A stretch of 5,553 nt of DNA, from contig DAOWJG010000047.1 of assembly GCA_030640485.1 (NCBI GenBank), forward strand, positions 1-5,553, given 5' to 3'. A program made the position numbers and the translations under genes. Positions 1 to 5,553 of this stretch are shown here, one piece after another. Each line of letters starts with the position of its first letter. Within the stretch, counting starts at the first letter, position 1. The DNA comes from Dehalococcoidales bacterium. GTDB taxonomy: Bacteria > Chloroflexota > Dehalococcoidia > Dehalococcoidales > UBA5760. The notes beneath the pieces are model-generated. The model did not search any database and was not told the DNA's origin. It saw only the letters and a program-made list of their open reading frames with translations.

Positions 1-18
1 AAAAAGGGTAATTCATAC

Positions 19-156
19 TTAGTAATCTGAGGCCGGCTTATGGTGCTGCCACTCTCTAACAAATGCGGCTAAATCACCGCCCTTACCGCAGCCAAAGCAG
101 TGCCAGATCCCCTTATCTCTATTTACTGAAAGGCTGGGGTTATGGTCATCGCGAAA
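19..156 (-). pseudogene. CHC2 zinc-finger (DNA primase-type) fragment
   Basis: Read on the minus strand, this stretch encodes FRDDHNPSLSVN, then GIWHCFGCGKGGDLAAFV, then REWQHHKPASDY and a TAA at 21-19. The pattern PS-(L/F)-x-V ... (W/Y)HCFGCGxGGD is the core of the CHC2 zinc finger that starts DnaG-type primases and many plasmid or phage replication proteins. The family has two ligand pairs, CPFH and CFGC. The second pair is intact here. The first reads LQFR, so the first Cys and the His are missing exactly where the match ends. Beyond the F codon (156-154) the frame runs into DNA that codes for an integrase on the other strand. The frame can be extended to an ATG at 189, giving 56 residues, but that N-terminal extension does not look like primase. 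I read this as a truncated remnant of a mobile-element replication gene. The domain match is clear; the family member is not identifiable. Confidence 0.72.
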
Positions 157-393
157 TTGAAGCGTATACGCCTTCACGATGCAAGGCATACCCACGCCTC
201 AATAATGTTGAAGCAAGGAATACACCCTAAGATAGTGCAAGAGCGACTCGGCCACTCCAGTATAGCTATTACTCTTGATACTTATTCGCATGTGTCGCCG
301 GGGCTTCAGGAAGCAGCAGCCCAACACTTTGACGAATCATTCCTCGCTAGGTATAATGAGGCTGAAAATGAGACTGTTAGAAAAGTTGGTTAG
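142..393 (+). pseudogene. Tyrosine recombinase/phage integrase, C-terminal fragment
   Basis: The 83-residue frame is the C-terminal end of a tyrosine site-specific recombinase, the enzyme class that integrates and excises phages and integrative elements. Visible catalytic residues are the HxxR box (His12 and Arg15 in HDARHTHAS), the LGH box (His38 in ERLGHSS) and the nucleophile Tyr48 in ITLDTYSHV. Complete integrases of this type are about 350-400 residues. The N-terminal DNA-binding domain, the core-binding domain and the first catalytic Arg are absent. Upstream the frame hits a stop at 127-129, and recognisable similarity begins only near KLKRIRLHD (about 154-160), immediately beside the primase fragment on the other strand. 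The ATG at 142 is therefore unlikely to be a genuine start. The preserved reading frame suggests recent truncation. A functional recombinase is not expected from this piece alone. Confidence 0.85.
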
Positions 394-408
394 CTATCCG
401 TTAGCTAT
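389..408. repeat. Short tandem direct repeat GTTAGCTAT
   Basis: Two copies of the nine-base word GTTAGCTAT lie at 389-397 and 400-408 (period 11), spanning the stop codon of the integrase fragment. Paired short repeats next to an integrase gene can be recombinase arm sites, but two 9-mers this AT-rich may be coincidental. Confidence 0.4.
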
Positions 409-469
409 TTCTAATTATGTCTACTTGGGAAGGCATTGAAATTACAAAAGTAGCTTCAAAAATAGACTG

Positions 470-559
470 GGAGGGGTGTCCGAGTGGCCGATGGTGACGG
501 TCTTGAAAACCGTTGTCCCCGCAAGGGGACCGTGGGTTCGAATCCCACCCCCTCCGCCA
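470..559 (+). tRNA. tRNA-Ser (anticodon UGA), CCA encoded
   Basis: The 90-base sequence folds as a type II (long variable arm) tRNA. The acceptor stem GGAGGGG (470-476) pairs perfectly with CCCCTCC (549-555), followed by discriminator G556 and an encoded CCA (557-559). The T arm is GTGGG / TTCGAAT / CCCAC (532-548). The anticodon stem ACGGT/ACCGT carries the loop CTTGAAA, giving anticodon TGA at 504-506, which reads UCA and wobble serine codons. The variable arm contains the paired GTCCCC-GCAA-GGGGAC hairpin typical of serine tRNAs. There is no space for a terminator: the base after CCA is already the last base of the convergent lipoprotein gene. I found no convincing promoter in the 76 bases between the integrase remnant and the tRNA. 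Confidence 0.96.
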
Positions 560-2158
560 TCAGTGTGCCTCAATAGAAACCCTGTTCAACATGGCAATGC
601 CCATCGGATTTAGCTCATACCCGCTGACATAGGGCTTGACCAGGATATAGTTTTGCCCGAACCATAACGGCAGGCAGGCGGCATCACTAACCAGCTTTTG
701 TTCCGTCTGCTGATACAGGGCCAGGCTTGTCTCACTGTCCAGCTCCACATTCGCCCTATCCAGTAAAGCATCTACTTCAGGATTGCTATAGCCACCATTA
801 TTGTTCTCAGCACCACTACGGAACAGGATATCAAGAAAATCCTGCGGGTGGGGGTAATCAGCAATCCATCCCGAAAAGTACATCTCGTCTATTTCGTCAC
901 TGAGATGGTAAAGGAACCTCTCCGGTTCTAGCTGCCTTACCTCTACTTCCACCCCCAGGTTCTCTCGCCACTCATAGATAATCGCCTCCAGGTCGCTTGA
1001 TATGAACCCTCCGTAGCCGGAATCGGTAATGGTAATCGGCGGTAGATTAGAGACATCGCCATACTTCGAGTTACTAATTAGCTTCCGCGCCAGCTCTACG
1101 TTATACTCCAGACCCGCTAAACCCTCATTATAGCCGGGCATTCCCGGGGGCAGGATGCCACCAGCGGGCTGCACCATGTCCCTGAAGACTAAAGAGGCCA
1201 GTTTATCCTTATTAACTGCGTGGCAGAAGGCACGCCGAATGTTCTCGTCATCAAATGGTGGCCTCATGGTGTTAAAGCCAATATAGAAAAAGCTCAGCTC
1301 CGGGGAAATTTTCAAATCCTGATAAAAAGGACCCCGCTCATCGGTAACCCGATCAATATAGTAAATGGAGACGCCACTAACATCGATTACACCGGTCTCA
1401 TACAGATTCATGGGCACACCGCTATACAATTGAAAGACAACCGAATCAACCCTAGCCACTTCACCATAGTAAAGCTCATTCCTTTCCAGAACGAATAAGC
1501 TTCTCTCCTGCCACTGCTGAAGCCTAAACGGGCCGGTGCCGTTAGGCTGGCGCCACCACTCCCTTCCCGAGGTGACATTACCCCTGTCAACCACAAAGGC
1601 GGTGGGATAGGTCATCTTGGCCAGGAAATAAGACTTGGGGGCATCTAGGGTTACCTCCAGGGTGTAATCATCAATAACCCTGACGCCGCTAATCTCTGCC
1701 GTCTCCCCAGCCAGTACCGCCTCCACCCCGACAATATCACCCAGGTAGGAAGCGGCCGTTTGAGAATGCGTATCAGGGTCACAGGCTCTCTCCCAGGAAT
1801 ACTTAAAATCCTGAGCCTTAACCTCGCTGCCATCGTGAAACCTGACGTCCTTCCGCAGATAAAAGGTGTAAGTCCGCCCATTCTCACTGACCTGCCAGCT
1901 CTGGGCTATATCCGGCACTGGCTCCAGGTTATCACCCAGACGAACCAAGCCACCAAATATCTGCATGATATATTCGTGGGAGAGGGCATCACCGGAAACA
2001 GCCGGGTCAAGGGTATGGGGGTCAATACCGTAAAGATTAAGAACTCCCTCTCCGGCACTAGGGATTGGTGGGGCTGGTGATGGTGCTGGCTGGCAACCAG
2101 CCATAAACAGGCTACATAACAATACGGCTGAAATAATTATATATAAGATTTTCTTCAT
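560..2158 (-). CDS. Family 5 ABC transporter solute-binding lipoprotein (OppA/DppA-like)
   Basis: The 532-residue product is an extracytoplasmic solute-binding protein of SBP family 5, which captures oligopeptides, dipeptides or related solutes for an ABC importer. Residues 1-22 form a lipoprotein signal (MKK, hydrophobic stretch, lipobox FMAGC with Cys22), followed by a Pro/Ala/Ser-rich tether (about 23-37). Family hallmarks follow: LEPVPDIAQSWQVSENGRTYTF, then LRKDVRFHDGSEV (about 101-113), the NGTGPF turn (206-211), FYIGFNTMRPPFDDENIRRAFCHAVNKD (about 291-318) and LPPGMPGYN (336-344). Length is normal for the family. It begins 30 bases after the peptidase gene and is probably in the same transcript. 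Its ribosome-binding site is weak (AGG about 12 bases before ATG). No permease or ATPase gene is present in the window, so it is either an orphan or served by a transporter elsewhere. The substrate cannot be read from sequence; peptides are the best guess. Confidence 0.93.
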   Translation of the reverse strand: MKKILYIIISAVLLCSLFMAGCQPAPSPAPPIPSAGEGVLNLYGIDPHTLDPAVSGDALSHEYIMQIFGGLVRLGDNLEPVPDIAQSWQVSENGRTYTFYLRKDVRFHDGSEVKAQDFKYSWERACDPDTHSQTAASYLGDIVGVEAVLAGETAEISGVRVIDDYTLEVTLDAPKSYFLAKMTYPTAFVVDRGNVTSGREWWRQPNGTGPFRLQQWQERSLFVLERNELYYGEVARVDSVVFQLYSGVPMNLYETGVIDVSGVSIYYIDRVTDERGPFYQDLKISPELSFFYIGFNTMRPPFDDENIRRAFCHAVNKDKLASLVFRDMVQPAGGILPPGMPGYNEGLAGLEYNVELARKLISNSKYGDVSNLPPITITDSGYGGFISSDLEAIIYEWRENLGVEVEVRQLEPERFLYHLSDEIDEMYFSGWIADYPHPQDFLDILFRSGAENNNGGYSNPEVDALLDRANVELDSETSLALYQQTEQKLVSDAACLPLWFGQNYILVKPYVSGYELNPMGIAMLNRVSIEAH

Positions 2159-2188
2159 CGCATAAACAAACCTAAAGACACTTCACCG

Positions 2189-3340
2189 CTAATACCCAGC
2201 ACCTACCAGCACTAGTTCTATTTCCTTCTCTAAAACCGACGGCTCCGGCTGGGTAACCCATTGCTGCCACAGAGCATCTAAGCCATCCATATCAAAGCCG
2301 TATACCTTCTCCAGGGCACCGTCGTAGGTACTGCCTTCCCTAAAGGTATTCAGCAGTTCAAACATTCTTTCCTGCCCGTAACTCATGATAAGAAACTCGA
2401 CCAGACTGTAACTCTGGGCATAGGAAAGAGCCGCCTCACCGGCGTAAGCCGAGAAGGGAGACGCTAGGCTCTGCACTGAAATAAGTCTACCTTCGGCAAT
2501 CGCTCCATTAAGATAACCAGCAAACACTGGCTCGAGCGGCCCCTCACTATGCATGGCCAAACCCTCATCAAGCCAGGTCGGCAGGTTATTATAAGGGTTG
2601 AGGGTCACCTGATGGATGACCAGGTGAGTTAGCTCGTGGGCAATCGTCCTCTCTCCCCAGTCAAGATTATCCGGGGCTATGCCGATTGCCATAATCCCAT
2701 AGCGGGTAAAGGCAACACCTCCCGTCCACTCCTGAGGATAAATCATCGACCCCTGTAAATCCCGGGCGCTGGCGTAGATATACAGCTTAACTGGCTTCTC
2801 AAGCTCGGCACCAGTATAGTCCTTAAGGTGCTCCAGTGCCCCTTGAGCCGCCGCCATTAGCTCCTGAGCAAAAGCCTCATCCCCTTGATACCAGTATAGG
2901 ATTATCTTGCCTTCGGTTAGGCTCTGCCAGGCATAGCGACTGTCATTAAACAGAACGGTAGCCGGAGCCGTTGCTACCCTGTCATCCTTGGCATCCGTCA
3001 CCGTCCACCAGTACTCCACGCTAGAACCGGGGGGGAGCCCACCGATTCTTATCATCTCCAGAGTCCAGTTAATAGAGACCGCCGTCGCCGGCACAAATTC
3101 AATATAGATTTCGCTGGTTACCGGGGCAAAGCTCATGCGGTCAACCCGGTAGTGGAGGCGAATATCAGTAATCTCGGCACTACCCTCCGCCGATAAGGTA
3201 AAGTTAAGCCCCTGGGGAAAATCGGCCTGAGCCGAGCTATCTAATATTACCAGTTCACTCTGCGCCCAAGTCAGGCCAGGGCTAAACAAAGCCAGTAACA
3301 AGCAAATAACTAACGCCAGAAAGCCAGCCTTTTTAATCAT
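2189..3340 (-). CDS. Secreted HExxH metallopeptidase, peptidase MA-like (gluzincin)
   Basis: The 383-residue protein has a Sec signal peptide (MIKK, hydrophobic 5-19, likely cleavage after TWA at residue 26). A beta-rich domain of about 30-130 contains an EYWWTVTD segment reminiscent of Ig/Fn3-like folds. The catalytic domain carries HELTH (His235, Glu236, His239), with a downstream Glu259 in LPTWLDEGLA as probable third zinc ligand. HExxH plus WLxEG about 20 residues later is typical of peptidase MA-like gluzincins. There is no lipobox, cell-wall anchor or C-terminal membrane segment, so it is probably exported and soluble. Its ATG overlaps the prfB stop (ATGA), with AAGG just upstream inside prfB, indicating translational coupling. 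The gene after it encodes a peptide-type binding lipoprotein, which suggests peptide scavenging. The natural substrate is unknown and activity is inferred only from the motif. Confidence 0.88.
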   Translation of the reverse strand: MIKKAGFLALVICLLLALFSPGLTWAQSELVILDSSAQADFPQGLNFTLSAEGSAEITDIRLHYRVDRMSFAPVTSEIYIEFVPATAVSINWTLEMIRIGGLPPGSSVEYWWTVTDAKDDRVATAPATVLFNDSRYAWQSLTEGKIILYWYQGDEAFAQELMAAAQGALEHLKDYTGAELEKPVKLYIYASARDLQGSMIYPQEWTGGVAFTRYGIMAIGIAPDNLDWGERTIAHELTHLVIHQVTLNPYNNLPTWLDEGLAMHSEGPLEPVFAGYLNGAIAEGRLISVQSLASPFSAYAGEAALSYAQSYSLVEFLIMSYGQERMFELLNTFREGSTYDGALEKVYGFDMDGLDALWQQWVTQPEPSVLEKEIELVLVGAGY

Positions 3341-4441
3341 TCTTCCTTACCCATAATAGACCGCAGATAGGCAGTTATAAACTCATCCAGTTCTCCGTCC
3401 AATACGCCTTCAGTATTAGCGGTCTGATAATTCGTTCTGTGGTCCTTTACCATCCGGTAGGGGTGCAGGACATAACTTCTAATCTGATTACCCCAGCCCG
3501 CAACCACATGCTTCCCCTTAAGCCTGGCCCTTTCCTCAGCCCTCTTTTCCAGCTCCAGCTTTAACAGGCGAGACTGAAGTATTTTCAGGGCAATCTCTTT
3601 GTTCTGGCGCTGAGAGCGCTCACTCTGACAGGTAACCACCATCCCGCTGGGTAGATGAGTCAGCCTGACGGCACTGCTTGTCTTCTGCATGTGCTGGCCG
3701 CCGGGCCCACTGGAGCGGAAGACGTCAACCTTGAGGTCCTCGAGCTCTACCCTAACATCAACATCTGTTTCGGCTTCAGGCATAACCTCAACCAGGGCAA
3801 AGGAGGTATGCCGAGCATGGTCAGCATCAAAGGGAGACAGGCGCACTAGGCGATGAACCCCGCGCTCCGACTTCAAATAACCACAGGCATAACTGCCACT
3901 AACCTCAATAACCACGCTCTTTATTCCCGCCTCCTCCCCGGGGGAAATGTCTAAGACCTCCGCCCTATAACCGCGCCGTTCCGCCCAGCGCAGGTACATC
4001 CTCATTAGCATCTCCGCCCAATCCTGTGATTCGGTGCCGCCAGCTCCAGCATGAATTGATAGGATAGCATCCCTCTCATCATAACCACCACTAAAAGCTA
4101 ACTCCAGCTCCAGTTCGTCAAGGTAGGAAGCTATCTTCTCTATCTCAGACTGAATCTCTACTTCGAGCTGGGTATCCTCTTCCCCCCCGACTAAAGACAC
4201 TAATTCTGTGGTGTCAGCTACCTTCTTCTCCAGCCCACGCCACCGCTCGACTACCCTTCTCCTCGCCGCCAACCGACGCATGCTGTTCTGCGCTTTAACC
4301 TGGTCTAACCAGAAATCAGGCTGGGCTGAATCCCTCTCTAACTGGGAAATCTCCTTCTCTTTAGCCGCAATGTCAAAGATGCACCAGTGCTGTAGCCACT
4401 CTAGCCTGTAAATCCTCTAACTTGTCTCTTAATTCCTGCAT
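3337..4441 (-). CDS. prfB: Peptide chain release factor 2, expressed by programmed +1 frameshift
   Basis: RF2 recognises UGA and UAA stop codons and triggers peptide release on the ribosome. Translation starts at the ATG at 4441-4439, preceded by AAGGTGAG about five bases upstream. It reads 22 codons, MQELRDKLEDLQ...ALVHL, to an in-frame TGA at 4375-4373. A +1 slip at CTT-TGA-C then continues as DIAAKEKEISQLERD...PDFW and runs to the TGA at 3339-3337. The joined product is 367 residues, close to the 365 of E. coli RF2. The helical N-terminal domain is followed by the codon-recognition motif SPF (residues 202-204) and the catalytic GGQ (247-249) in SGPGGQHMQKTSSAV, both three residues from their E. 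coli positions. SPF distinguishes RF2 from RF1 (PxT). The gene lies 82 bases after nfi and overlaps the peptidase gene by four bases. Expression is expected to be autoregulated through the frameshift. Confidence 0.96.
4372..4385 (-). promoter_or_regulatory. Programmed +1 ribosomal frameshift site of prfB
   Basis: The minus strand reads GGTG-CAT-CTT-TGA-C. CTTTGAC is the conserved slippery heptamer of bacterial prfB genes: the Leu-tRNA slips from CUU to UUU while the ribosome pauses at UGA for lack of RF2. GGTG, three bases before CTT, can pair with the anti-Shine-Dalgarno end of 16S rRNA. It occupies the place of AGGGGG in E. coli with the same three-base spacing, although it is a shorter match. 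After the slip, GAC (Asp) is decoded and the frame stays open for 345 codons, which argues against a sequencing error. Confidence 0.93.
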
Positions 4442-4523
4442 CCACACTCACCTTTTTAAAGATTGCCTGATGTTGTGAGATAAACTGCTTCTGGTGACCT
4501 CACCCCCTCAAATCCCCCTCTCC
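4442..4523 (-). other. nfi-prfB intergenic region with G-rich purine tract
   Basis: These 82 bases separate the nfi stop from the prfB start. On the minus strand they begin with a purine-rich tract in which GAGGGGG occurs twice, 11 bases apart (4520-4514 and 4509-4503). A small dyad, GGTGA-GG-TCACC (4504-4493), follows. The prfB ribosome-binding site AAAGGTGAG lies at 4455-4447. I see neither a rho-independent terminator nor a convincing promoter, so prfB is probably read through from nfi. Confidence 0.5.
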
Positions 4524-5231
4524 TTATCCCATAGTAAAGATTAGGGGCGGGGTATCTCTTCCTGGTCTCAGATTTCCCCCAGCGGCCAGATGGGCCAGCC
4601 GGCTGGGCTCAGGTAAACGATACCCCCGACAGCATTTTAGCACCCAGTAGATAGCCGACTCAAGGTTAATCTTATGCCCGATAGAAATATAAACTGGCTT
4701 CACACCGAGCTTGGTGCGTAGAGCTGCCCCGATAACCTCACCCCTATCCACTATTTCGGTATAGCTTCCCGGTGCCTCGCCAGGCACTTCATGCTGGCCA
4801 CAGAGTAACGACTTAGCGCAACCGATAGTTGGCGTATCCAGAAACAGCCCCAAGTGAGAGGCAAGCCCCATCCGCCGGGGATGGGCAATTCCCTGCCCAT
4901 CAACTAGAATAAGGTCAGGAACCGCGGTAAGTTCTTCGCACGCCGCCAGTATCAAGGGTGATTCCCTAAAGGATAAAAGGCCGGGTATGTAGGGAAAATC
5001 AAGCTTCCCGCCGACCGTTTTTGTTTCCACCACCCCAAGTTCTGGGTACTTAAGGACAACCACCGCCCCGGTAGCTGTTCCTGCCTCTTTTTTTACGGAT
5101 ATATCCACCCCAGCGATACAGCGGAGACTCCTGACCTCGCCACTTCTAGACACCTGTGTTGCCAGGCTCCGCTGTATGTCAAGAGCCTGAGTAGTACTAA
5201 CCCGCCAACTATGTAGTCTCTCTACCCTCAT
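4524..5231 (-). CDS. nfi: Endonuclease V (deoxyinosine 3'-endonuclease)
   Basis: Endonuclease V nicks DNA at the second phosphodiester bond 3' of deoxyinosine, starting repair of deaminated adenine; some family members also cut inosine-containing RNA. The 235 residues match the family along their whole length. Visible motifs are GVDIS with metal ligand Asp43, the wedge PYIPGLLSFRE (80-90, acidic Glu90), LILVDGQGIAHPRRMGLASHLG (Asp111, His117), IGCAKSLL with Lys140, VYISIGHKINLESA and GYRLPEPSRLAHLAAGG (His214). The acidic residues correspond to the Asp43/Glu89/Asp110 set known from the Thermotoga maritima enzyme, so it should be active. The N-terminus MRVERLHSW aligns with the usual start. 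There is little Shine-Dalgarno sequence before the ATG, and the promoter places transcription initiation on that ATG. It appears to be the first gene of the cluster. Confidence 0.95.
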   Translation of the reverse strand: MRVERLHSWRVSTTQALDIQRSLATQVSRSGEVRSLRCIAGVDISVKKEAGTATGAVVVLKYPELGVVETKTVGGKLDFPYIPGLLSFRESPLILAACEELTAVPDLILVDGQGIAHPRRMGLASHLGLFLDTPTIGCAKSLLCGQHEVPGEAPGSYTEIVDRGEVIGAALRTKLGVKPVYISIGHKINLESAIYWVLKCCRGYRLPEPSRLAHLAAGGNLRPGRDTPPLIFTMG

Positions 5232-5266
5232 GCCCTGATTATAGCCATTATATAACCCCCTGACAA
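5232..5266 (-). promoter_or_regulatory. Predicted sigma-70-type promoter of nfi operon (leaderless)
   Basis: On the minus strand, TTGTCA (5266-5261; one mismatch to TTGACA) is followed by 17 bases and then a perfect TATAAT (5243-5238). With normal spacing the first transcribed base would be the A at 5231, the first base of the nfi ATG. A second TATAAT lies at 5252-5247 but has no good -35 box. The geometry predicts a leaderless or nearly leaderless transcript. Confidence 0.7.
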
Positions 5267-5300
5267 CTATATTTAAATTGAGATTATATATTAACCACTA

Positions 5301-5336
5301 TTGACAGCAAATAGTTAATAGCGCATAATAAGCATA
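5301..5336 (+). promoter_or_regulatory. Predicted sigma-70-type promoter of rpsP
   Basis: A perfect -35 box TTGACA (5301-5306) and a 17-base spacer lead to CATAAT (5324-5329; one mismatch to TATAAT). The expected first transcribed base is A5336, giving a 33-base leader that carries the purine-rich ribosome-binding region AGGAAGG (5351-5357). A second CATAAT lies at 5333-5338. An imperfect dyad, ACTATT (5297-5302) and AATAGT (5310-5315), surrounds the -35 box. Confidence 0.8.
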
Positions 5337-5368
5337 ATACTCAACAAGGTAGGAAGGGTCATCAAGAA

Positions 5369-5553
5369 TTGGTAAAGATTAGATTACGACGAGTGGGGGC
5401 TAAAAAAAGGCCAAACTACCGGGTTGTAGTGGCTGATGCTCGCGCCCCCCGTGATGGGGCCTTTATTGACATTATCGGACACTATAACCCGCTAACCGAC
5501 CCGGAGACGGTAGTCATCGATGAAGAAAAGGCACTGCACTGGCTAAGTCAGGG
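5369..5553 (+). CDS. rpsP: 30S ribosomal protein S16, 5' part (cut by window end)
   Basis: S16 is a primary assembly protein of the small ribosomal subunit. The visible 61 codons read (M)[29 protein letters not shown], then [31 protein letters not shown]. This is the canonical S16 N-terminal signature (VKIRLxRxGxKKxPxYRxVVADxRxPRDGxFIExIGxYNP). The start is TTG at 5369-5371. No ATG or GTG occurs in frame between it and the upstream TAG at 5312-5314, and VKIRL directly after the start is the family norm. AGGAAGG lies about 11 bases upstream. The full protein is usually 80-90 residues, so about 20-30 residues fall outside the window. It is divergent from nfi, sharing a 137-base intergenic region, and is probably the first gene of a ribosomal or tRNA-modification operon to the right. 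Confidence 0.97.
   Translation, partial: MVKIRLRRVGAKKRPNYRVVVADARAPRDGAFIDIIGHYNPLTDPETVVIDEEKALHWLSQ

Noticed and set aside
409..469. Promoter for tRNA-Ser, for example TTGAAA at 436-441
   Set aside because: No -10-like hexamer occurs at an acceptable spacing before the tRNA start. The tRNA may be transcribed from further upstream or by a weak promoter I cannot identify.
470..559. tRNA-Ser as the attachment site of the element represented by the integrase fragment
   Set aside because: Integrases of this class normally insert at the tRNA 3' end, leaving the element downstream of it. Here the remnant lies upstream of the 5' end, no duplicated tRNA 3' segment is visible in the window, and an ordinary gene abuts the 3' side.
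1760..2080. Plus-strand open frame of 106 codons, with smaller ones at 1220-1498 and 3655-3849
   Set aside because: They lie entirely opposite well-supported genes (the binding lipoprotein and prfB), show no recognisable domain, and are explained as antisense shadows.
3337..4281. Release factor gene starting at the ATG at 4281, 314 residues
   Set aside because: This start removes 53 residues of the RF2 N-terminal domain. The +1 frameshift site and the ATG at 4441, with its ribosome-binding site, account for the full-length protein.
4493..4504. GGTGACCTCACC as a transcription terminator hairpin
   Set aside because: The arms are only five bases with a two-base centre, and no T-run follows on either strand.
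1..5553. CRISPR array, toxin-antitoxin pair or other defence system
   Set aside because: No regularly spaced repeats and no defence-type domains were seen. All long frames are accounted for by housekeeping, transport, peptidase or integrase families.

Overview
The window looks like bacterial chromosome of roughly even base composition with tightly packed genes. The protein sequences and the small secreted metallopeptidase with a peptide-binding lipoprotein fit a Chloroflexota bacterium, perhaps of the Dehalococcoidia. That placement is an inference from sequence character and was not tested.

Left end (1-400): decayed mobile-element debris. A primase-type CHC2 zinc-finger fragment on the minus strand (19-156) meets the C-terminal half of a tyrosine recombinase on the plus strand (142-393). 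Both fragments lack their N-terminal parts at the same point, around 150-160. A complete tRNA-Ser(UGA) gene with encoded CCA follows at 470-559.

Centre (560-5231): a four-gene minus-strand cluster, apparently one operon, read from right to left. Its order is endonuclease V (nfi), peptide chain release factor 2 (prfB), a secreted HExxH peptidase of the MA-like type, and a family 5 peptide/solute-binding lipoprotein. prfB contains a classical programmed +1 frameshift at CTT-TGA-C. The real gene is therefore 3337-4441 (367 residues), not the shorter frame starting at 4281. prfB and the peptidase overlap by four bases (ATGA). The lipoprotein gene starts 30 bases after the peptidase, and its stop codon directly abuts the CCA end of the convergent tRNA.

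Right end (5232-5553): a compact divergent promoter region. To the left, a -35/-10 pair places transcription initiation on the A of the nfi ATG, suggesting a leaderless mRNA. To the right, a perfect TTGACA with 17-bp spacing to CATAAT precedes rpsP (ribosomal protein S16, TTG start), which runs off the window.

The genes combine translation (rpsP, prfB, tRNA-Ser), nucleic-acid repair (nfi) and probable extracellular peptide breakdown and capture (peptidase plus binding protein). I see no clearly novel system. The most notable items are the prfB recoding site, the predicted leaderless operon start, the primase/integrase scar and the tRNA/CDS abutment.
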